DNA of 64,000 nucleotides from Bradyrhizobium paxllaeri (GCF_001693515.2 NZ_CP042968.1:6510001-6574000); one strand, 5' to 3'; counted from the stretch's first letter, positions 27,496-37,127 are shown. A program made the numbers and translations. The notes: generated from the sequence alone by a model not told the origin.

Positions 27496-29166
27496 TCAGA
27501 ACCGGTACGTCGCGCTGCCCAGCACGGTGCGGCCGATGCCGAAGAAGCAGTCGCCGCGCGCGAGGCAGGTCGTGACATGGCGCTTGTCGGCAAGGTTGCT
27601 GGCGTTGACCTGAAAGCGCCACGGCCCGGTTTCGTAACGGATCATCGCGTCGAACAGCGTGTAGTCGGGTGTGCGGATTTTGTCCTCGCCGTCCCAGGAC
27701 TCGCCGATATAGCGCACGCCGCCGCCAACGGTGACGCCGTTCAGCCCGAGCGCGGTGAGACGGTACTTCGCCCATAGCGAGGCCTGATGATCGGGAACGG
27801 TCTCGACGCGCTTGCCGATATTGTCGCCGCTCTCCACCCGGGCATCGAGGTAGGAATACGCGCCGATCAGATCGAGATCCGGCGTCACGCGGCTGATCAC
27901 CTCGAGTTCGGCGCCGCGAATCCGCACCTGCCCGGTCTGGACGTAGAACTGAGAGCCGCCCGGATCGTTCGCCAGCCGGTTCTTCTCGGTGGTGTCGAAG
28001 ACCGCGCCGTTGATCGCCGTGCCCGCAAACGGATTGTACTTGAAGCCCAACTCCACCATTTCGCCCTGCTGCGACTTGCAGATGCCATCGAGGCAGACAC
28101 CGGAACCGAAGACAGGCGTGAACGATGTTGCGTAGGAGACGTAAGGCGTCAGGCCGAACGGCAGTTCATACATCAGCCCGGCGCGGCCGGTGGTTGCCTT
28201 GGTATTTTCCACTGGCGATCCCACGACGTCATTGGTGACGTAGTCCTGGCGCAGGCCGAGAACCGCGATCCATGGCCCCAGCCGCATCTGGTCTTGAACA
28301 TAGAGGCCGAGCTGGGTTTGCCGCAGATCCGGTTCGGGTGAAAGCGCCGGCGCCGTCACCCCGGTGTAAACCGGCGCGTAAAGATCGAATGGCCTGGGGT
28401 CGCTTTCGAAGGCCGATTTCGCGCGTTCCCGGAGCTCGCGGTAATCGATGCCGAACAACAGCTTGTGCGCAACCGGCCCCGTCAGCACCTTGAGTTCGGC
28501 ATTGCTGTCGGAGGTCACGCTATCTTTGGTTGTCTCGCGACTCCAGATGCTGCGCGCCACGGAGCGTCTGCTTGAATCGACAAACGGGGCATCCGGATAA
28601 ACTGCCGGATCGATATTCAAATCCGGATACATCGTCCGGTAGATGCCTTCGACATGGGTATAGCGCATGTTCTGGCGAATTTTCAGCGCATCGCCAAAGC
28701 TGTGTTCGAACAGGCTGGAGATCGCACCGGTCTCGGTCTGGTATTTGTCGAAGCCCGGCTCACCGGCGAACCGCCGCACTGGAATAAGGCCGTTGGGTCC
28801 GGGGTACAGCGTGCCCTCGTGCGGCAGGAACGCGGTGGAGGAGCCCGTGTTGTCTTTTTGATAGGTGCCGAGCACGGTCCAGTTGGTGTTGTTGGTCGGC
28901 CGCCAGGTCAGCGACGGCGCCAGCACGACGCGGTCGTCCGGAACGTAATCGGTCTGCGTGCCGCTACCGCGGAACACGCCGATGAAGCGATACAGCCACT
29001 CGCCGTTCTTGGTCAGCTTGCCGGTACTGTCGAGTTGCACCTGCTTGCGGTTGAAGCTACCAAATTGCACGCCGATCTCATTGATGCTTTCCGCCTGCGG
29101 CCGCTTCGAGATCAGGTTCAATAGGCCGGCCGTCGACGTGTCGCCGTAGAGCACCGAGGCGGGGCC
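27496..29166 (-). pseudogene. TonB-dependent siderophore receptor, 5'-truncated
   Basis: About 556 codons of the beta-barrel remain. The readable part starts GPASVLYGDTSTAGLLNLISKRP, which in intact receptors is the end of the plug domain. No signal peptide, TonB box or first two-thirds of the plug is present. An in-frame TGA lies at 29239-29241, and the codons between it and GPAS have no plug character and no start. The C-terminus ends with the aromatic GSATYRF, the usual outer-membrane insertion signal. FhuA/FoxA-like hydroxamate uptake is the likely ancestral role. A GTG at 29152-29154 could start translation but the product would lack export. Confidence 0.8.
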
Positions 29167-29426
29167 AACGCAGCGGATGTGATGAATGAGCGAGACGTGA
29201 CCTTTGCGCGAGTGCGCTGAGCATAGTTGTTGTCGCCGTCACCTGTTGAAGCAACGCGCGAGTCGCCGCCCATCGTGCCATGGCGCAGCAGCGGCCCGCA
29301 GGAAACCGGTCAACGCTCCAGGAATCATGTCACCCCGCGTCCGGCTTTTTTTTATCAATCCAGTCTGGCGGCCCAGGAACCAAAGTTCAGATCGACAGTT
29401 ATCTCGGCCCTCGGGAGGGCAGGGAT
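29167..29426. other. Region where the missing receptor 5' end would lie
   Basis: No gene is recognised on either strand. It contains an in-frame stop for the receptor remnant (29239-29241) and a short T-run at 29346-29353. No insertion sequence end was identified that would explain the truncation. Confidence 0.5.
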
Positions 29427-29513
29427 ATGTCTGCAAAGAGCGTAATTTTCTGGCTGACGGGCGTTCCGCTATCGATCATTCTCTTGCTCGCACTCTTCCT
29501 GCATCCCGGCTGA
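29427..29513 (+). CDS. Very small single-pass membrane protein, 28 aa
   Basis: The frame encodes MSAKSVIFWLTGVPLSII followed by a Leu-rich stretch ending FLHPG. Nearly the whole chain is one membrane helix with a positive N-terminal tip. GGGAGGGCAGGGAT lies directly upstream as a ribosome-binding region. No function can be given. It could act as a peptide regulator of a membrane complex. Its place next to a decayed receptor gives no clue. It is easily missed by gene callers because of size. Confidence 0.5.
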   Translation: MSAKSVIFWLTGVPLSIILLLALFLHPG

Positions 29514-29589
29514 CGCGTTCGTTTGCAACCGCGTCGCATGCCGGGGCTTCCCGCACGGCGCCATATGCCCGTTAACGGGCAAACAGCCC

Positions 29590-30723
29590 TCACCTCGCCG
29601 CAAATCGCGTCAGCGCGTCGCGGTCGATCTCTATACCGAGCCCGGGACCATCCGGCACGGCAACGAGGCCGCCCGAATGTTCGATCGGCCGGGTGAGGAT
29701 CGCCTGGCGAATCGGATGCTCGGTGCGGTCGAACTCCAGGATCGGCTCGAGCGGCGCCAGCGAGCGCGGCGTGTGCGACGGCAGGACCGCAAGGAGCTGC
29801 AGCGATGCGGCGATCGCAATCCCCGTCCCCCAGACGTGCGGGTTGTATCTGACGCCGAACGCCTCGGCCATGTCGGCGATCTTCTTGCATTCGGAAAGTC
29901 CGCCCGCCGCGCAGGTATCGGGCTGGATGATGTCCATCGCGCGTGACACCAGCACATCGCGAAAGCCGAACCGCGTGAACTCGCACTCGCCGCCCGCGAC
30001 CGGAATCGAGATCGCGGCCTTCACCTCGCGGTATCCCGCGAGGTCCTCCGGCAGCACCGGCTCCTCGAACCATCCGATGTCGTAGCGCTCGATCATCCGG
30101 CCGAGACGAATCGCTGCCGTCGCATCATAGGCATGGTTGGCATCGACCATCAGCGCGACGTCGGGTCCGATCGCATCGCGCACGGCGCGCGTCACCGCGG
30201 CATCTTCTTCGATGCCGAAACCAACTTTCAGCTTCACCACCTTGAAGCCCTCTGCCACGTAGCCTGCGGCCTCATCCGGCAGATGGCGCAGCGGATCGCC
30301 GGACTTGCGCCGGTAGAGTCCGGTCGCATAGGCCTGCACCTCGTTCCGGCTCGCACCGCCGAGCAATTGATGGACGGGAGCGTCGAAAAATTTTCCCTTG
30401 ATATCCCAGAGCGCGATATCGATGCCGCTCAGCGCCTCGATGACGACGCCCTTCTGGCCGTGATCGCGCAGCGCGGAATAGACTTTCCGCCAGAGGAAAT
30501 CGATCCGCAGCGGGTCCTCGTCAACCAGCAGAGGCGCCACGCTTTCGACCGCGGCCGCGGTGATCCGCGCCGGCCCGTAGCATTCACCCCAGCCAGTGAG
30601 GCCGTCCTCGGTCTCGACTTCGACCACCATGGCGGCGCGTGCGTCGTACCAGGCGCGCGAGTAGGCAAAGGGCTGCGAGAGGGCTGCTTCGAGGACGTGG
30701 GCCCGAACGCTCCTGATTTTCAT
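29590..30723 (-). CDS. Mandelate racemase/muconate-lactonizing family enzyme (enolase superfamily)
   Basis: 377 aa from MKIRSVRAHVLEAAL. The N-terminal capping domain covers about 1-125. The TIM barrel has the catalytic Lys pair in FKVVKLKVGFG (KxK motif), metal ligands in MVDANHAYD, WFEEPV and GGECEF, and a late NPHVWGTG with the His of the His-Asp dyad. KxK plus His suits an MR-subgroup sugar-acid dehydratase or racemase. The acid substrate is unknown, as no transporter or kinase is adjacent. Confidence 0.9.
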   Translation of the reverse strand: MKIRSVRAHVLEAALSQPFAYSRAWYDARAAMVVEVETEDGLTGWGECYGPARITAAAVESVAPLLVDEDPLRIDFLWRKVYSALRDHGQKGVVIEALSGIDIALWDIKGKFFDAPVHQLLGGASRNEVQAYATGLYRRKSGDPLRHLPDEAAGYVAEGFKVVKLKVGFGIEEDAAVTRAVRDAIGPDVALMVDANHAYDATAAIRLGRMIERYDIGWFEEPVLPEDLAGYREVKAAISIPVAGGECEFTRFGFRDVLVSRAMDIIQPDTCAAGGLSECKKIADMAEAFGVRYNPHVWGTGIAIAASLQLLAVLPSHTPRSLAPLEPILEFDRTEHPIRQAILTRPIEHSGGLVAVPDGPGLGIEIDRDALTRFAAR

Positions 30724-30931
30724 GACCTGGCTCTCCCCGCGGGACTTCGGATGCTGCCCGCTTGGACGCAACGATAGGCGGCCCGGCCGAAGACGAAAAC
30801 CCCCGGTTACGCAACGGTCTCGCTTTCACATATGCGCCGGCGGGATCGCGACAGCGCCATCAGCTGGCGCTTGTCGCCTCGCCGCTCAGGGTGCAGACTT
30901 CTGCGTCCCTGATGCCGGTGCAGGAAACGAA

Positions 30932-31282
30932 GTGACCCGTCTCGCTTTCATGCTTGCGCTGCTTTTCACCGCCCAGTGGGAGGAAGCGGAGATCGTTGAC
31001 GTCAAGGACCGTGGCCCGGTCGATCTCGCGCCGTTCACCTGTCAGGACGTCACCCGCAGCAGCGTCATCAGCCGGGTATGCTACGACACTGAGAGCCGGC
31101 GCATGCTGGTCCAGCGCTACGCGGCCTACCAGCAATATTGCGATGTGCCAAAGGACATGATCGATGCGCTGCTGAACGCGCCCTCGATGGGTCGGTACTT
31201 CAACGCCAACATCACGGCAGCCGGCCATGACGGCAACGTACCTTACGGCTGCCGGACACCCAAAGCGCCGTCATATCAGTGA
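30932..31282 (+). CDS. KTSC-domain protein with N-terminal hydrophobic segment
   Basis: 116 aa from a GTG with AGGAAAC upstream. MTRLAFMLALLFTAQWEEAE looks like a short signal sequence. The KTSC domain occupies about 40-95: SSVISRVCYDTESRRMLVQ, YQQYCDVPKDMIDALLNAPSMGRYFNANI. KTSC domains occur at lysyl-tRNA synthetase C-termini and as small stand-alone proteins; function is unknown. Three cysteines (C40, C52, C71 region) and the signal sequence suggest an exported, possibly disulfide-bonded form, which is unusual for this domain. Confidence 0.75.
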   Translation: MTRLAFMLALLFTAQWEEAEIVDVKDRGPVDLAPFTCQDVTRSSVISRVCYDTESRRMLVQRYAAYQQYCDVPKDMIDALLNAPSMGRYFNANITAAGHDGNVPYGCRTPKAPSYQ

Positions 31283-31306
31283 CATCGCATCCTCGCGCCG
31301 GCGTGA

Positions 31307-31333
31307 TTTGACATTTCGTCTTCTTTTGTCAAA
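31307..31333. promoter_or_regulatory. Inverted repeat upstream of tetR-oxidoreductase operon
   Basis: TTTGACA and TGTCAAA are separated by 13 bases and lie 9-35 bases upstream of the TetR start. The place suggests an autoregulatory operator overlapping the promoter. A third half-site-like CGTCAAA follows at the ATG. Confidence 0.5.
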
Positions 31334-31341
31334 ATCGTCAA

Positions 31342-31998
31342 ATGAGCCCGCGTACCCGCATTCTCGACGCCGCGATGCTGGTGTTTCGCCGGCACGGTTT
31401 CCGTCGCTCGTCGATCGAGCAGGCAGCCGAAGCCGCCGGCCTGACGCGGCAGGCGCTCTACCATCATTTCAAATCCAAGGAAGCGCTGTTCCGCGCCGTG
31501 ATCGAACGGCTGCATGAGGAGGCGTTTGCCGCCGAGATCGCAGCGACAAGTGCGGCGGAAAAAGCCGGCGGCAGCCTCGCCGATATTCTCGTCGCCTCCG
31601 TCACCGCCAAGCTCGGACAACTCGCCGCCTCGCTCGACGGCTCGCCCCATGTCGAGGAGCTGTTCTCCGAACATCTCGTGCAGGCCCGCGACCTCTATCA
31701 GAAATACACCGCCCTCTATGCAGAACAGCTTGCCGCGACGATTGCGCGCGTCTGCCGCAAGCAGGGGCTCACCCTCAGCCCCGGCATGACGCCGCGCGAT
31801 CTGGCGCGCTGTGTCGAGATGGCGGTCAATGGCACCAAAGCCGCCTATCCGGCGCTGCAGCCGGCCGGCGCCCTCCTGAAGGATCTGGAAATCATGCTGC
31901 GCACGCTGATCGCCGGCGCCCTCAGCCCGGCAAAACCGCGCGCGGTTCAATCGAAGCCAGCCAAGAAATCCGCCCGCAAACCTGGAGATCGCAGATGA
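31342..31998 (+). CDS. TetR-family regulator of the oxidoreductase operon
   Basis: 218 aa. The HTH domain RILDAAMLVFRRHGFRRSSIEQAAEAAGLTRQALYHHFKSKEALFRAVI occupies about 5-52. The C-terminal half is helical (ILVASVTAKLGQLAASLDG) with a Lys/Ala/Arg-rich tail. No Shine-Dalgarno is apparent, so the mRNA may be near-leaderless. The stop overlaps the next gene's ATG by 4 bp (31995-31998), so it is translationally coupled and almost surely co-transcribed with the oxidoreductase genes. Confidence 0.92.
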   Translation: MSPRTRILDAAMLVFRRHGFRRSSIEQAAEAAGLTRQALYHHFKSKEALFRAVIERLHEEAFAAEIAATSAAEKAGGSLADILVASVTAKLGQLAASLDGSPHVEELFSEHLVQARDLYQKYTALYAEQLAATIARVCRKQGLTLSPGMTPRDLARCVEMAVNGTKAAYPALQPAGALLKDLEIMLRTLIAGALSPAKPRAVQSKPAKKSARKPGDRR

Positions 31999-34685
31999 GC
32001 ACCATGACGATCAACGGCAAGCTCGCTCCCCTCCCCGACGATCCCGATGCACTGCTGGTCGACGTCGTGCGCGACGCGCTCGACCTCACCGGCACCAAGC
32101 TCGTCTGCGGGGCCGGCGTCTGCGGCGCCTGCACGGTGCTGGTCGATGGCGCGCCCGCCGTGAGCTGCCTGATGCCGGCTCGATCAGCCGCGAACACAAA
32201 CGTGACGACGGTCGAAGGCATCGGCGCGGCAAAACTGCATCCGGTGCAGAAGGCTTTTATGGCGCACGACGCCCTGCAATGCGGCTTCTGCACGCCGGGT
32301 TTCATCGTCGAAGCAGTGGCCTTTCATGATTCCTGGCGCGCTGCCAAGGGCACGGCGGTGCCCTCGCGCGAGGAAATCGGCGCGGCGCTGTCGGGCCATC
32401 TCTGCCGCTGCGGCGCCTATGACGGCATCTTCCGTGCAGTGGCGGATGCCTGCGCCGGCCGCTTCGACGGCAGCGACATCCTGCCGCCGCGCATGGAGGC
32501 GCGCGACAAGGTGACGGGATCGGCGAAGTACACCGTCGACATCCATCATGACGGCCAGCTCGAAGGCGTGATCCTGCGCTCGCCGTTCGCGCATGCGCGG
32601 ATCGGCGAACTCGATCTCGCTGCCGCGCGCGCCATGCCGGGCGTGGGCGCCGTGATCCCGCTGCTCGGCGACGACCGCATCGTCCGCTATGTCGGCGACC
32701 CCATCGCCGCCGTCGCCGCCAGGGATCGCAGAACCGCGCTCGCGGCCATCGCTGCGATCAAGGTCGTCAGCGAGCGCCTGCCATCTGCGGTCGGGCTCGA
32801 TGAAGCGCGCAAGGCCAATGCGCCCGTCGTGTTCGAAAAATCCGCGCGCAAAAAGGCCGGCAACGTCTCCGAAGGCGGCGGTGCGCCGGCGGCGTGGAAA
32901 GGCAACATCCGCGGGCCGTCTGCGGCCTTCTCCAAGAAGCCGAAGAAGGTGCGGAACTGGGTCGACGGCGCGCGCGCCGCAAAAAATCCGCTGCTGGTGG
33001 AGGGCACCTTCCGCACCGGCACGCAACAGCATGCCTGCCTCGAGCCGCATGCGGCGGTGGCGCGCTTCGACGGCGACCAGCTCACCGTGCATGCGTCGAC
33101 GCAGGCGGTATTTCACGTGATGGAGATGATCGCCAAACGCTACAAGCTCGGCCACGACAAGGTGCGCGTGATTGCCGACCATGTCGGCGGCGGCTTTGGG
33201 TCGAAGGCTGCGCTCGGCGTGGAAACGACCACCGCGATCGAACTGGCGCGCGAAGCGAAGGCGCCGGTGCGCGTCGCCTATGACCGGCACGAGGAGCTCT
33301 CGGTCACCGGCTATCGGCCGGCGACCGAGATGAAGATTGCGCTGCTGCCGTCCGAGCAAGGCGAACTGAAAGCGCTGTCGCTGACCGCCTACGCCGATAC
33401 GGGAGCCGCGACCAATTCGACCATCGCCGCGCTGGCGCGCCTGATCTATCCGGCGGAAGCAAAGGAACTCGCCGATTTCGACGTCATCAGCAATTTGCCG
33501 GCAGGCGCGCCCTTCCGCGGCCCCGGCGGGCCGCCGATGGCGTTTGCGCTGGAACAGGCGATCGACGAAGCGGCGCAGCGCGTGAAGCTCGATCCGATCG
33601 CGCTGCGCAAGCGCTGGGATCCCGATCCCAATCGCCAGCGACTCTATGATTGGGCCTCGAGCCTTGACGTCTGGCGCAACCGCAAACCGATCGCCGCGCA
33701 GAGCGGCCGCTATCGCCGCGGCGTCGGCGTCGCCACCGGTTATTGGCTTTATCTGTGGCAGCCCGGCTCAAAGGTCGAGGTAGCGGTGAAGGGCGGACGC
33801 CTCGTCGCCAGCACCGCGACGCAGGATATCGGCACCGGCACCCGTACCGTGATCGCCAATACGCTGGCGCGCGAATTCGGGCTGGAGCCGCATGAGGTCG
33901 AGGTCCGGATCGGCGATTCAAGATTGCCGGAAGGGCCGGGCTCCGGCGGCAGCCGCGTCACGGCGTCGGTGATCCCGCCGATGCTGCTCGCCATCGGGCA
34001 GTTGAAGACCGCGATCCAGCAAAGCACAAAGCGACAGCCCGTCCCCGGTTCCAACGCGCCCTGGCGCGAAATGCTCGCGGCCTCACCCGATCTCTCCGCC
34101 TCCGGCGTTCGGCCGGAAGACTCCAGGCAGATGGCGCCGGGAATTGAGTCGCCGCTCAAGCAGGTCGGCTTGCTGGGCTGGATCTTCGGCTGGATGATGC
34201 GGCGCTTCTCTAACCTTGCGATCGGCGCCGGCGTGCCGAGTTCGGTGCAGGTCATCGAGGTCGAAGTCGACACCTGGCTCGGCCATGTCCGCGTCCTCAA
34301 CGTTCACACCGGCATTGCGGTCGGCAGAATCGCAGCGCCCGCGCTGGCGCACAGCCAGGCGGCCGGCGCGATCATTCAGGGCGTCGGCTACGCGCTCTAT
34401 GAGGCGCGCGAAGTCGATTCCCGCACCGGCGACGTGCTCAGCGGCGGCATGGAGGACTATCGCATTCCCGGAATCGCGGACACGCCCATGATCGACGTGC
34501 ATTTCGACCAGGGCGGATTCGATCATGTGCTCGGCGGCAGCGTCGGTATCGGCGAAGTCGCGACCGTACCGACCTCGCCCGCCGTCGCCAACGCGATTTG
34601 CAACGCCACCGGCGTTCGGCTGACCGAGCTGCCGCTCCGTCCCGACCGTCTGGTCGCCGCACTCAGAGGGAGGGCCGCCGCATGA
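31995..34685 (+). CDS. Xanthine dehydrogenase-family protein: fused [2Fe-2S] and molybdenum-cofactor subunits
   Basis: 896 aa. The N-terminal 157 residues are the two [2Fe-2S] domains: ligands C38, C43, C46, C58 (plant-type) and C96, C99, C137, C139. The molybdopterin-binding subunit follows from about 160 (MEARDKVTGSAKYTVDI, GGGFGSKAA, GAPFRGPGGPP). The active-site Glu is in GGSVGIGEVATVP near the C-terminus. These parts are usually separate genes in isoquinoline oxidoreductase- and CO dehydrogenase-like enzymes, so the fusion is noteworthy. The FAD subunit gene follows with a 4-bp overlap. No XdhC/MocA-type maturation gene is nearby. Substrate, an aromatic N-heterocycle or aldehyde, is unknown. 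The protein lacks a signal peptide. Confidence 0.9.
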   Translation: MSTMTINGKLAPLPDDPDALLVDVVRDALDLTGTKLVCGAGVCGACTVLVDGAPAVSCLMPARSAANTNVTTVEGIGAAKLHPVQKAFMAHDALQCGFCTPGFIVEAVAFHDSWRAAKGTAVPSREEIGAALSGHLCRCGAYDGIFRAVADACAGRFDGSDILPPRMEARDKVTGSAKYTVDIHHDGQLEGVILRSPFAHARIGELDLAAARAMPGVGAVIPLLGDDRIVRYVGDPIAAVAARDRRTALAAIAAIKVVSERLPSAVGLDEARKANAPVVFEKSARKKAGNVSEGGGAPAAWKGNIRGPSAAFSKKPKKVRNWVDGARAAKNPLLVEGTFRTGTQQHACLEPHAAVARFDGDQLTVHASTQAVFHVMEMIAKRYKLGHDKVRVIADHVGGGFGSKAALGVETTTAIELAREAKAPVRVAYDRHEELSVTGYRPATEMKIALLPSEQGELKALSLTAYADTGAATNSTIAALARLIYPAEAKELADFDVISNLPAGAPFRGPGGPPMAFALEQAIDEAAQRVKLDPIALRKRWDPDPNRQRLYDWASSLDVWRNRKPIAAQSGRYRRGVGVATGYWLYLWQPGSKVEVAVKGGRLVASTATQDIGTGTRTVIANTLAREFGLEPHEVEVRIGDSRLPEGPGSGGSRVTASVIPPMLLAIGQLKTAIQQSTKRQPVPGSNAPWREMLAASPDLSASGVRPEDSRQMAPGIESPLKQVGLLGWIFGWMMRRFSNLAIGAGVPSSVQVIEVEVDTWLGHVRVLNVHTGIAVGRIAAPALAHSQAAGAIIQGVGYALYEAREVDSRTGDVLSGGMEDYRIPGIADTPMIDVHFDQGGFDHVLGGSVGIGEVATVPTSPAVANAICNATGVRLTELPLRPDRLVAALRGRAAA

Positions 34686-35602
34686 CACCGACAGCCATGA
34701 CCACCACAGCAGGCGAATTCCGCGCCGCCGGCACTGACCTATCCGAACGGCGCCGCAGCGGCGTCTCGACCGGACCCTTGATCGACATATCGGCAGCGCC
34801 CGACACGATCGGAATGCATTGGGACGCCGACGGCAGGGCGCGCCTCGGTGCTTTCACCACCATTGCCGCGATCGCTTCCGACGTGCGCCTCGCCGCGGCC
34901 TATCCAGGCATAGCGGCTTCCGCGCAAGGCCTGGCGACGCCGCAGATCCGTCACCTCGCCACCCTCGGCGGCAACCTCGCGCAACGTTCGCGCTGCTGGT
35001 ACTTTCGAAATCCGCACATCGCCTGCCTCAAGAAAGGCGGTTCGGATTGTCCGGCGCGATCGGGCAATCATCTCTACCACGTCGCATTCGACCTCGGCCC
35101 CTGCGTAGCGCCGCATCCCTCGACCATGGCGGCAGCGCTGCTGGCCTATGAGGCAACAGTGACGACGAACCAGAGAAGTTCGCTGACGATCGGCGACCTC
35201 CTCGGCGATGGCTCCAACGGCGCCGCCGACAACGCACTGCATCCGGGCGAGATGATCAGGAGCATCGAGCTCCCCTCCCCGCTGCAGGGCGAACGCGCGC
35301 TCTACAAGCGCGCGATCAGCCGCACCCATGCCGAATGGCCGCTGGTCGAGATCTGCGCCCGCGCAGTGGTGAAGGACGGCACGTTCCAGTTCATTCGCCT
35401 CGCCGTCGGAGGCGTCGCCCCGGTGCCACTGCGGCTGCATGCGGTGGAAGCGGCCTTGCAGGACAGGAAAGCCACTGCGGCTGCGCTCGCCAATGCCGCC
35501 GAGCAAGCGACAGCAGGCGCAAAGCCGCTGCCGATGACCGGCTACAAGCTCGATCTGCTGAAGGGCGTCGTACACGATTTGCTGGAGCGGTTGGTGCCAT
35601 GA
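34682..35602 (+). CDS. FAD-binding subunit of the molybdenum oxidoreductase
   Basis: 306 aa from MTPTAMTTTAGEF, with GGGAGGG upstream and a 4-bp overlap with the fused subunit gene. FAD_binding_5 type: LATPQIRHLATLGGNLAQRSRCWYFRNPHIACLKKGGSDCPA holds the FAD contact region and a Cys-rich loop like that of HCR/CoxM-type subunits that carry an extra [4Fe-4S] cluster. A CO_deh_flav_C-like domain follows (YKRAISRTHAEWPLVEICA). It passes electrons from the Fe-S domain to an acceptor. The IS701 element begins 8 bp after its stop. Confidence 0.87.
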   Translation: MTPTAMTTTAGEFRAAGTDLSERRRSGVSTGPLIDISAAPDTIGMHWDADGRARLGAFTTIAAIASDVRLAAAYPGIAASAQGLATPQIRHLATLGGNLAQRSRCWYFRNPHIACLKKGGSDCPARSGNHLYHVAFDLGPCVAPHPSTMAAALLAYEATVTTNQRSSLTIGDLLGDGSNGAADNALHPGEMIRSIELPSPLQGERALYKRAISRTHAEWPLVEICARAVVKDGTFQFIRLAVGGVAPVPLRLHAVEAALQDRKATAAALANAAEQATAGAKPLPMTGYKLDLLKGVVHDLLERLVP

Positions 35603-35609
35603 GAAGCGC

Positions 35610-37127
35610 AGGGCGGAATAGCACTACTGAGTCAAGCGGTCGCAGTCCTTGAGGCCGTGAATCAAGTATTTGATGGGATTCGATCTTTGGCACGCGGGAG
35701 GGCCGGATGGATCTTGATCAAAGCGAAGCACGGTTCGCGTCTTACATTGCGGGACTTGGAAGCGTGATCGGTCACGCGGAGCGGACGCGGCCGCTGCGCG
35801 ACTATTGTACGGGACTGATGTTGCCCGGTGACCGCAAGAGCGTTGAGCCGATGGCAGCGCGGACGGCTCCGGCGAGGACAGCGGCACAGCACCAGTCGCT
35901 GCTGCACTTTGTCGCCAACGCCGATTGGTCGGACGAGACCGTGCTGGCCAAGGTACGCGAGATGGTGCTGCCGGCGATCGAGAAGAGTGGACCGATCGAG
36001 GCGTGGATCATCGACGACACCTCGTTCCCTAAGCAGGGCAAGCATTCGGTCGGCGTGCACCACCAATATTGCGGTCAGCTCGGCAAGCAGGCCAACTGCC
36101 AGGTGGCGGTGTCGCTGTCGATCGCCAATCATGCCGCCAGCCTGCCGGTGGCCTATCGCTTGTACTTGCCGGAAGCCTGGTCAAAGGATCGTGCACGGCG
36201 GAAGAAGGCAGGCGTTCCCAAGCAACTCAAGTTCAGGACCAAGCTACAGATCGCGTTGGAGCAAATCGGCTGGGCCTGCGAAAGCGGCCTGCCACGCGGC
36301 GTTGCGTTGATGGATGCAGCATATGGCAGGGACGCGCGGCTGCGTGCAGGCATGACGGAACTTGGCGTGCCTTACGTGGTCGGCATCGTGCCGACCATCC
36401 TGATGTGGGCCCCTGGCAGCGCCCCACGGCGGATGGACAAGCCGATGAACAACACCGGCCGTCGTGACGAGCCCGCACTGATCTCGGCCCAAAAAGTGGC
36501 GCTCGGTCTACCGAAGCGGGCGTGGCGCACGGTGACGTGGCGCGAAGGCTCGGCCGAGCAATTGTCCTCGCGCTTCGCGCGTGTACCTGTCCGCGTCAGC
36601 TACAACAAGCTGATCCCCGAGACGCTATCACCTGAGTGGCTGTTGATCGAATGGCCGGAGGGCGAGGCAGAGCCGACCAAATACTGGCTCTCCACGCTGC
36701 CGGAGGACGTCAGCTTCACGCAACTCGTCGATCTGGCCAGGCTGCGCTGGCGCATCGAGCGCGACTACCAGGAACTCAAGCAGGAGGTCGGGCTCGGCCA
36801 CTACGAAGGGCGCGGCTGGCGTGGCTTCCACCATCACGCAACGCTGTGCATCGCAGCCTACGGCTTCCTTCTCGCCGAGCAGGCGATGATTCCCCCCTCA
36901 GGACCTCGTTCCACCGCGCCAGTCGAAGTCCCTCCGTTACCCGACAATTATCGACCCAGAGGCTCCGCCCGCGCGGCCTGAACGCCATGTCCCGAACTCG
37001 ATCGCAACTATGCGCGTGCGATTGACCCGCGCACTTATAAAAAACTTGCTGAGATGTCCGTGCTGTGGCGGCCACGCAGCATCGATAAGTCGCGGACGCC
37101 TATGACGCAGTAAGACTAATCCGCCCT
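35610..37127. mobile_element. IS701-family insertion sequence (boundaries tentative)
   Basis: About 1.5 kb. Imperfect terminal inverted repeats, 20 of 25 matching, are proposed at 35610-35634 (AGGGCGGAATAGCACTACTG...) and 37103-37127 (reverse AGGGCGGATTAGTCTTACTG...). One transposase gene lies within. No target duplication was found, so the ends are not certain. Confidence 0.6.
35707..36981 (+). CDS. IS701-family transposase
   Basis: 424 aa, the full-length size for this family. The DDE nuclease shows the first Asp in WIIDDTSFPKQGKHSVGVHHQY (about 99-120), a second in GVALMDAAYGRD and the Glu in RWRIERDYQELKQEVGL near the C-terminus. The frame is uninterrupted, so the element could be active. 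It lies directly behind the FAD subunit gene. Confidence 0.93.
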   Translation: MDLDQSEARFASYIAGLGSVIGHAERTRPLRDYCTGLMLPGDRKSVEPMAARTAPARTAAQHQSLLHFVANADWSDETVLAKVREMVLPAIEKSGPIEAWIIDDTSFPKQGKHSVGVHHQYCGQLGKQANCQVAVSLSIANHAASLPVAYRLYLPEAWSKDRARRKKAGVPKQLKFRTKLQIALEQIGWACESGLPRGVALMDAAYGRDARLRAGMTELGVPYVVGIVPTILMWAPGSAPRRMDKPMNNTGRRDEPALISAQKVALGLPKRAWRTVTWREGSAEQLSSRFARVPVRVSYNKLIPETLSPEWLLIEWPEGEAEPTKYWLSTLPEDVSFTQLVDLARLRWRIERDYQELKQEVGLGHYEGRGWRGFHHHATLCIAAYGFLLAEQAMIPPSGPRSTAPVEVPPLPDNYRPRGSARAA

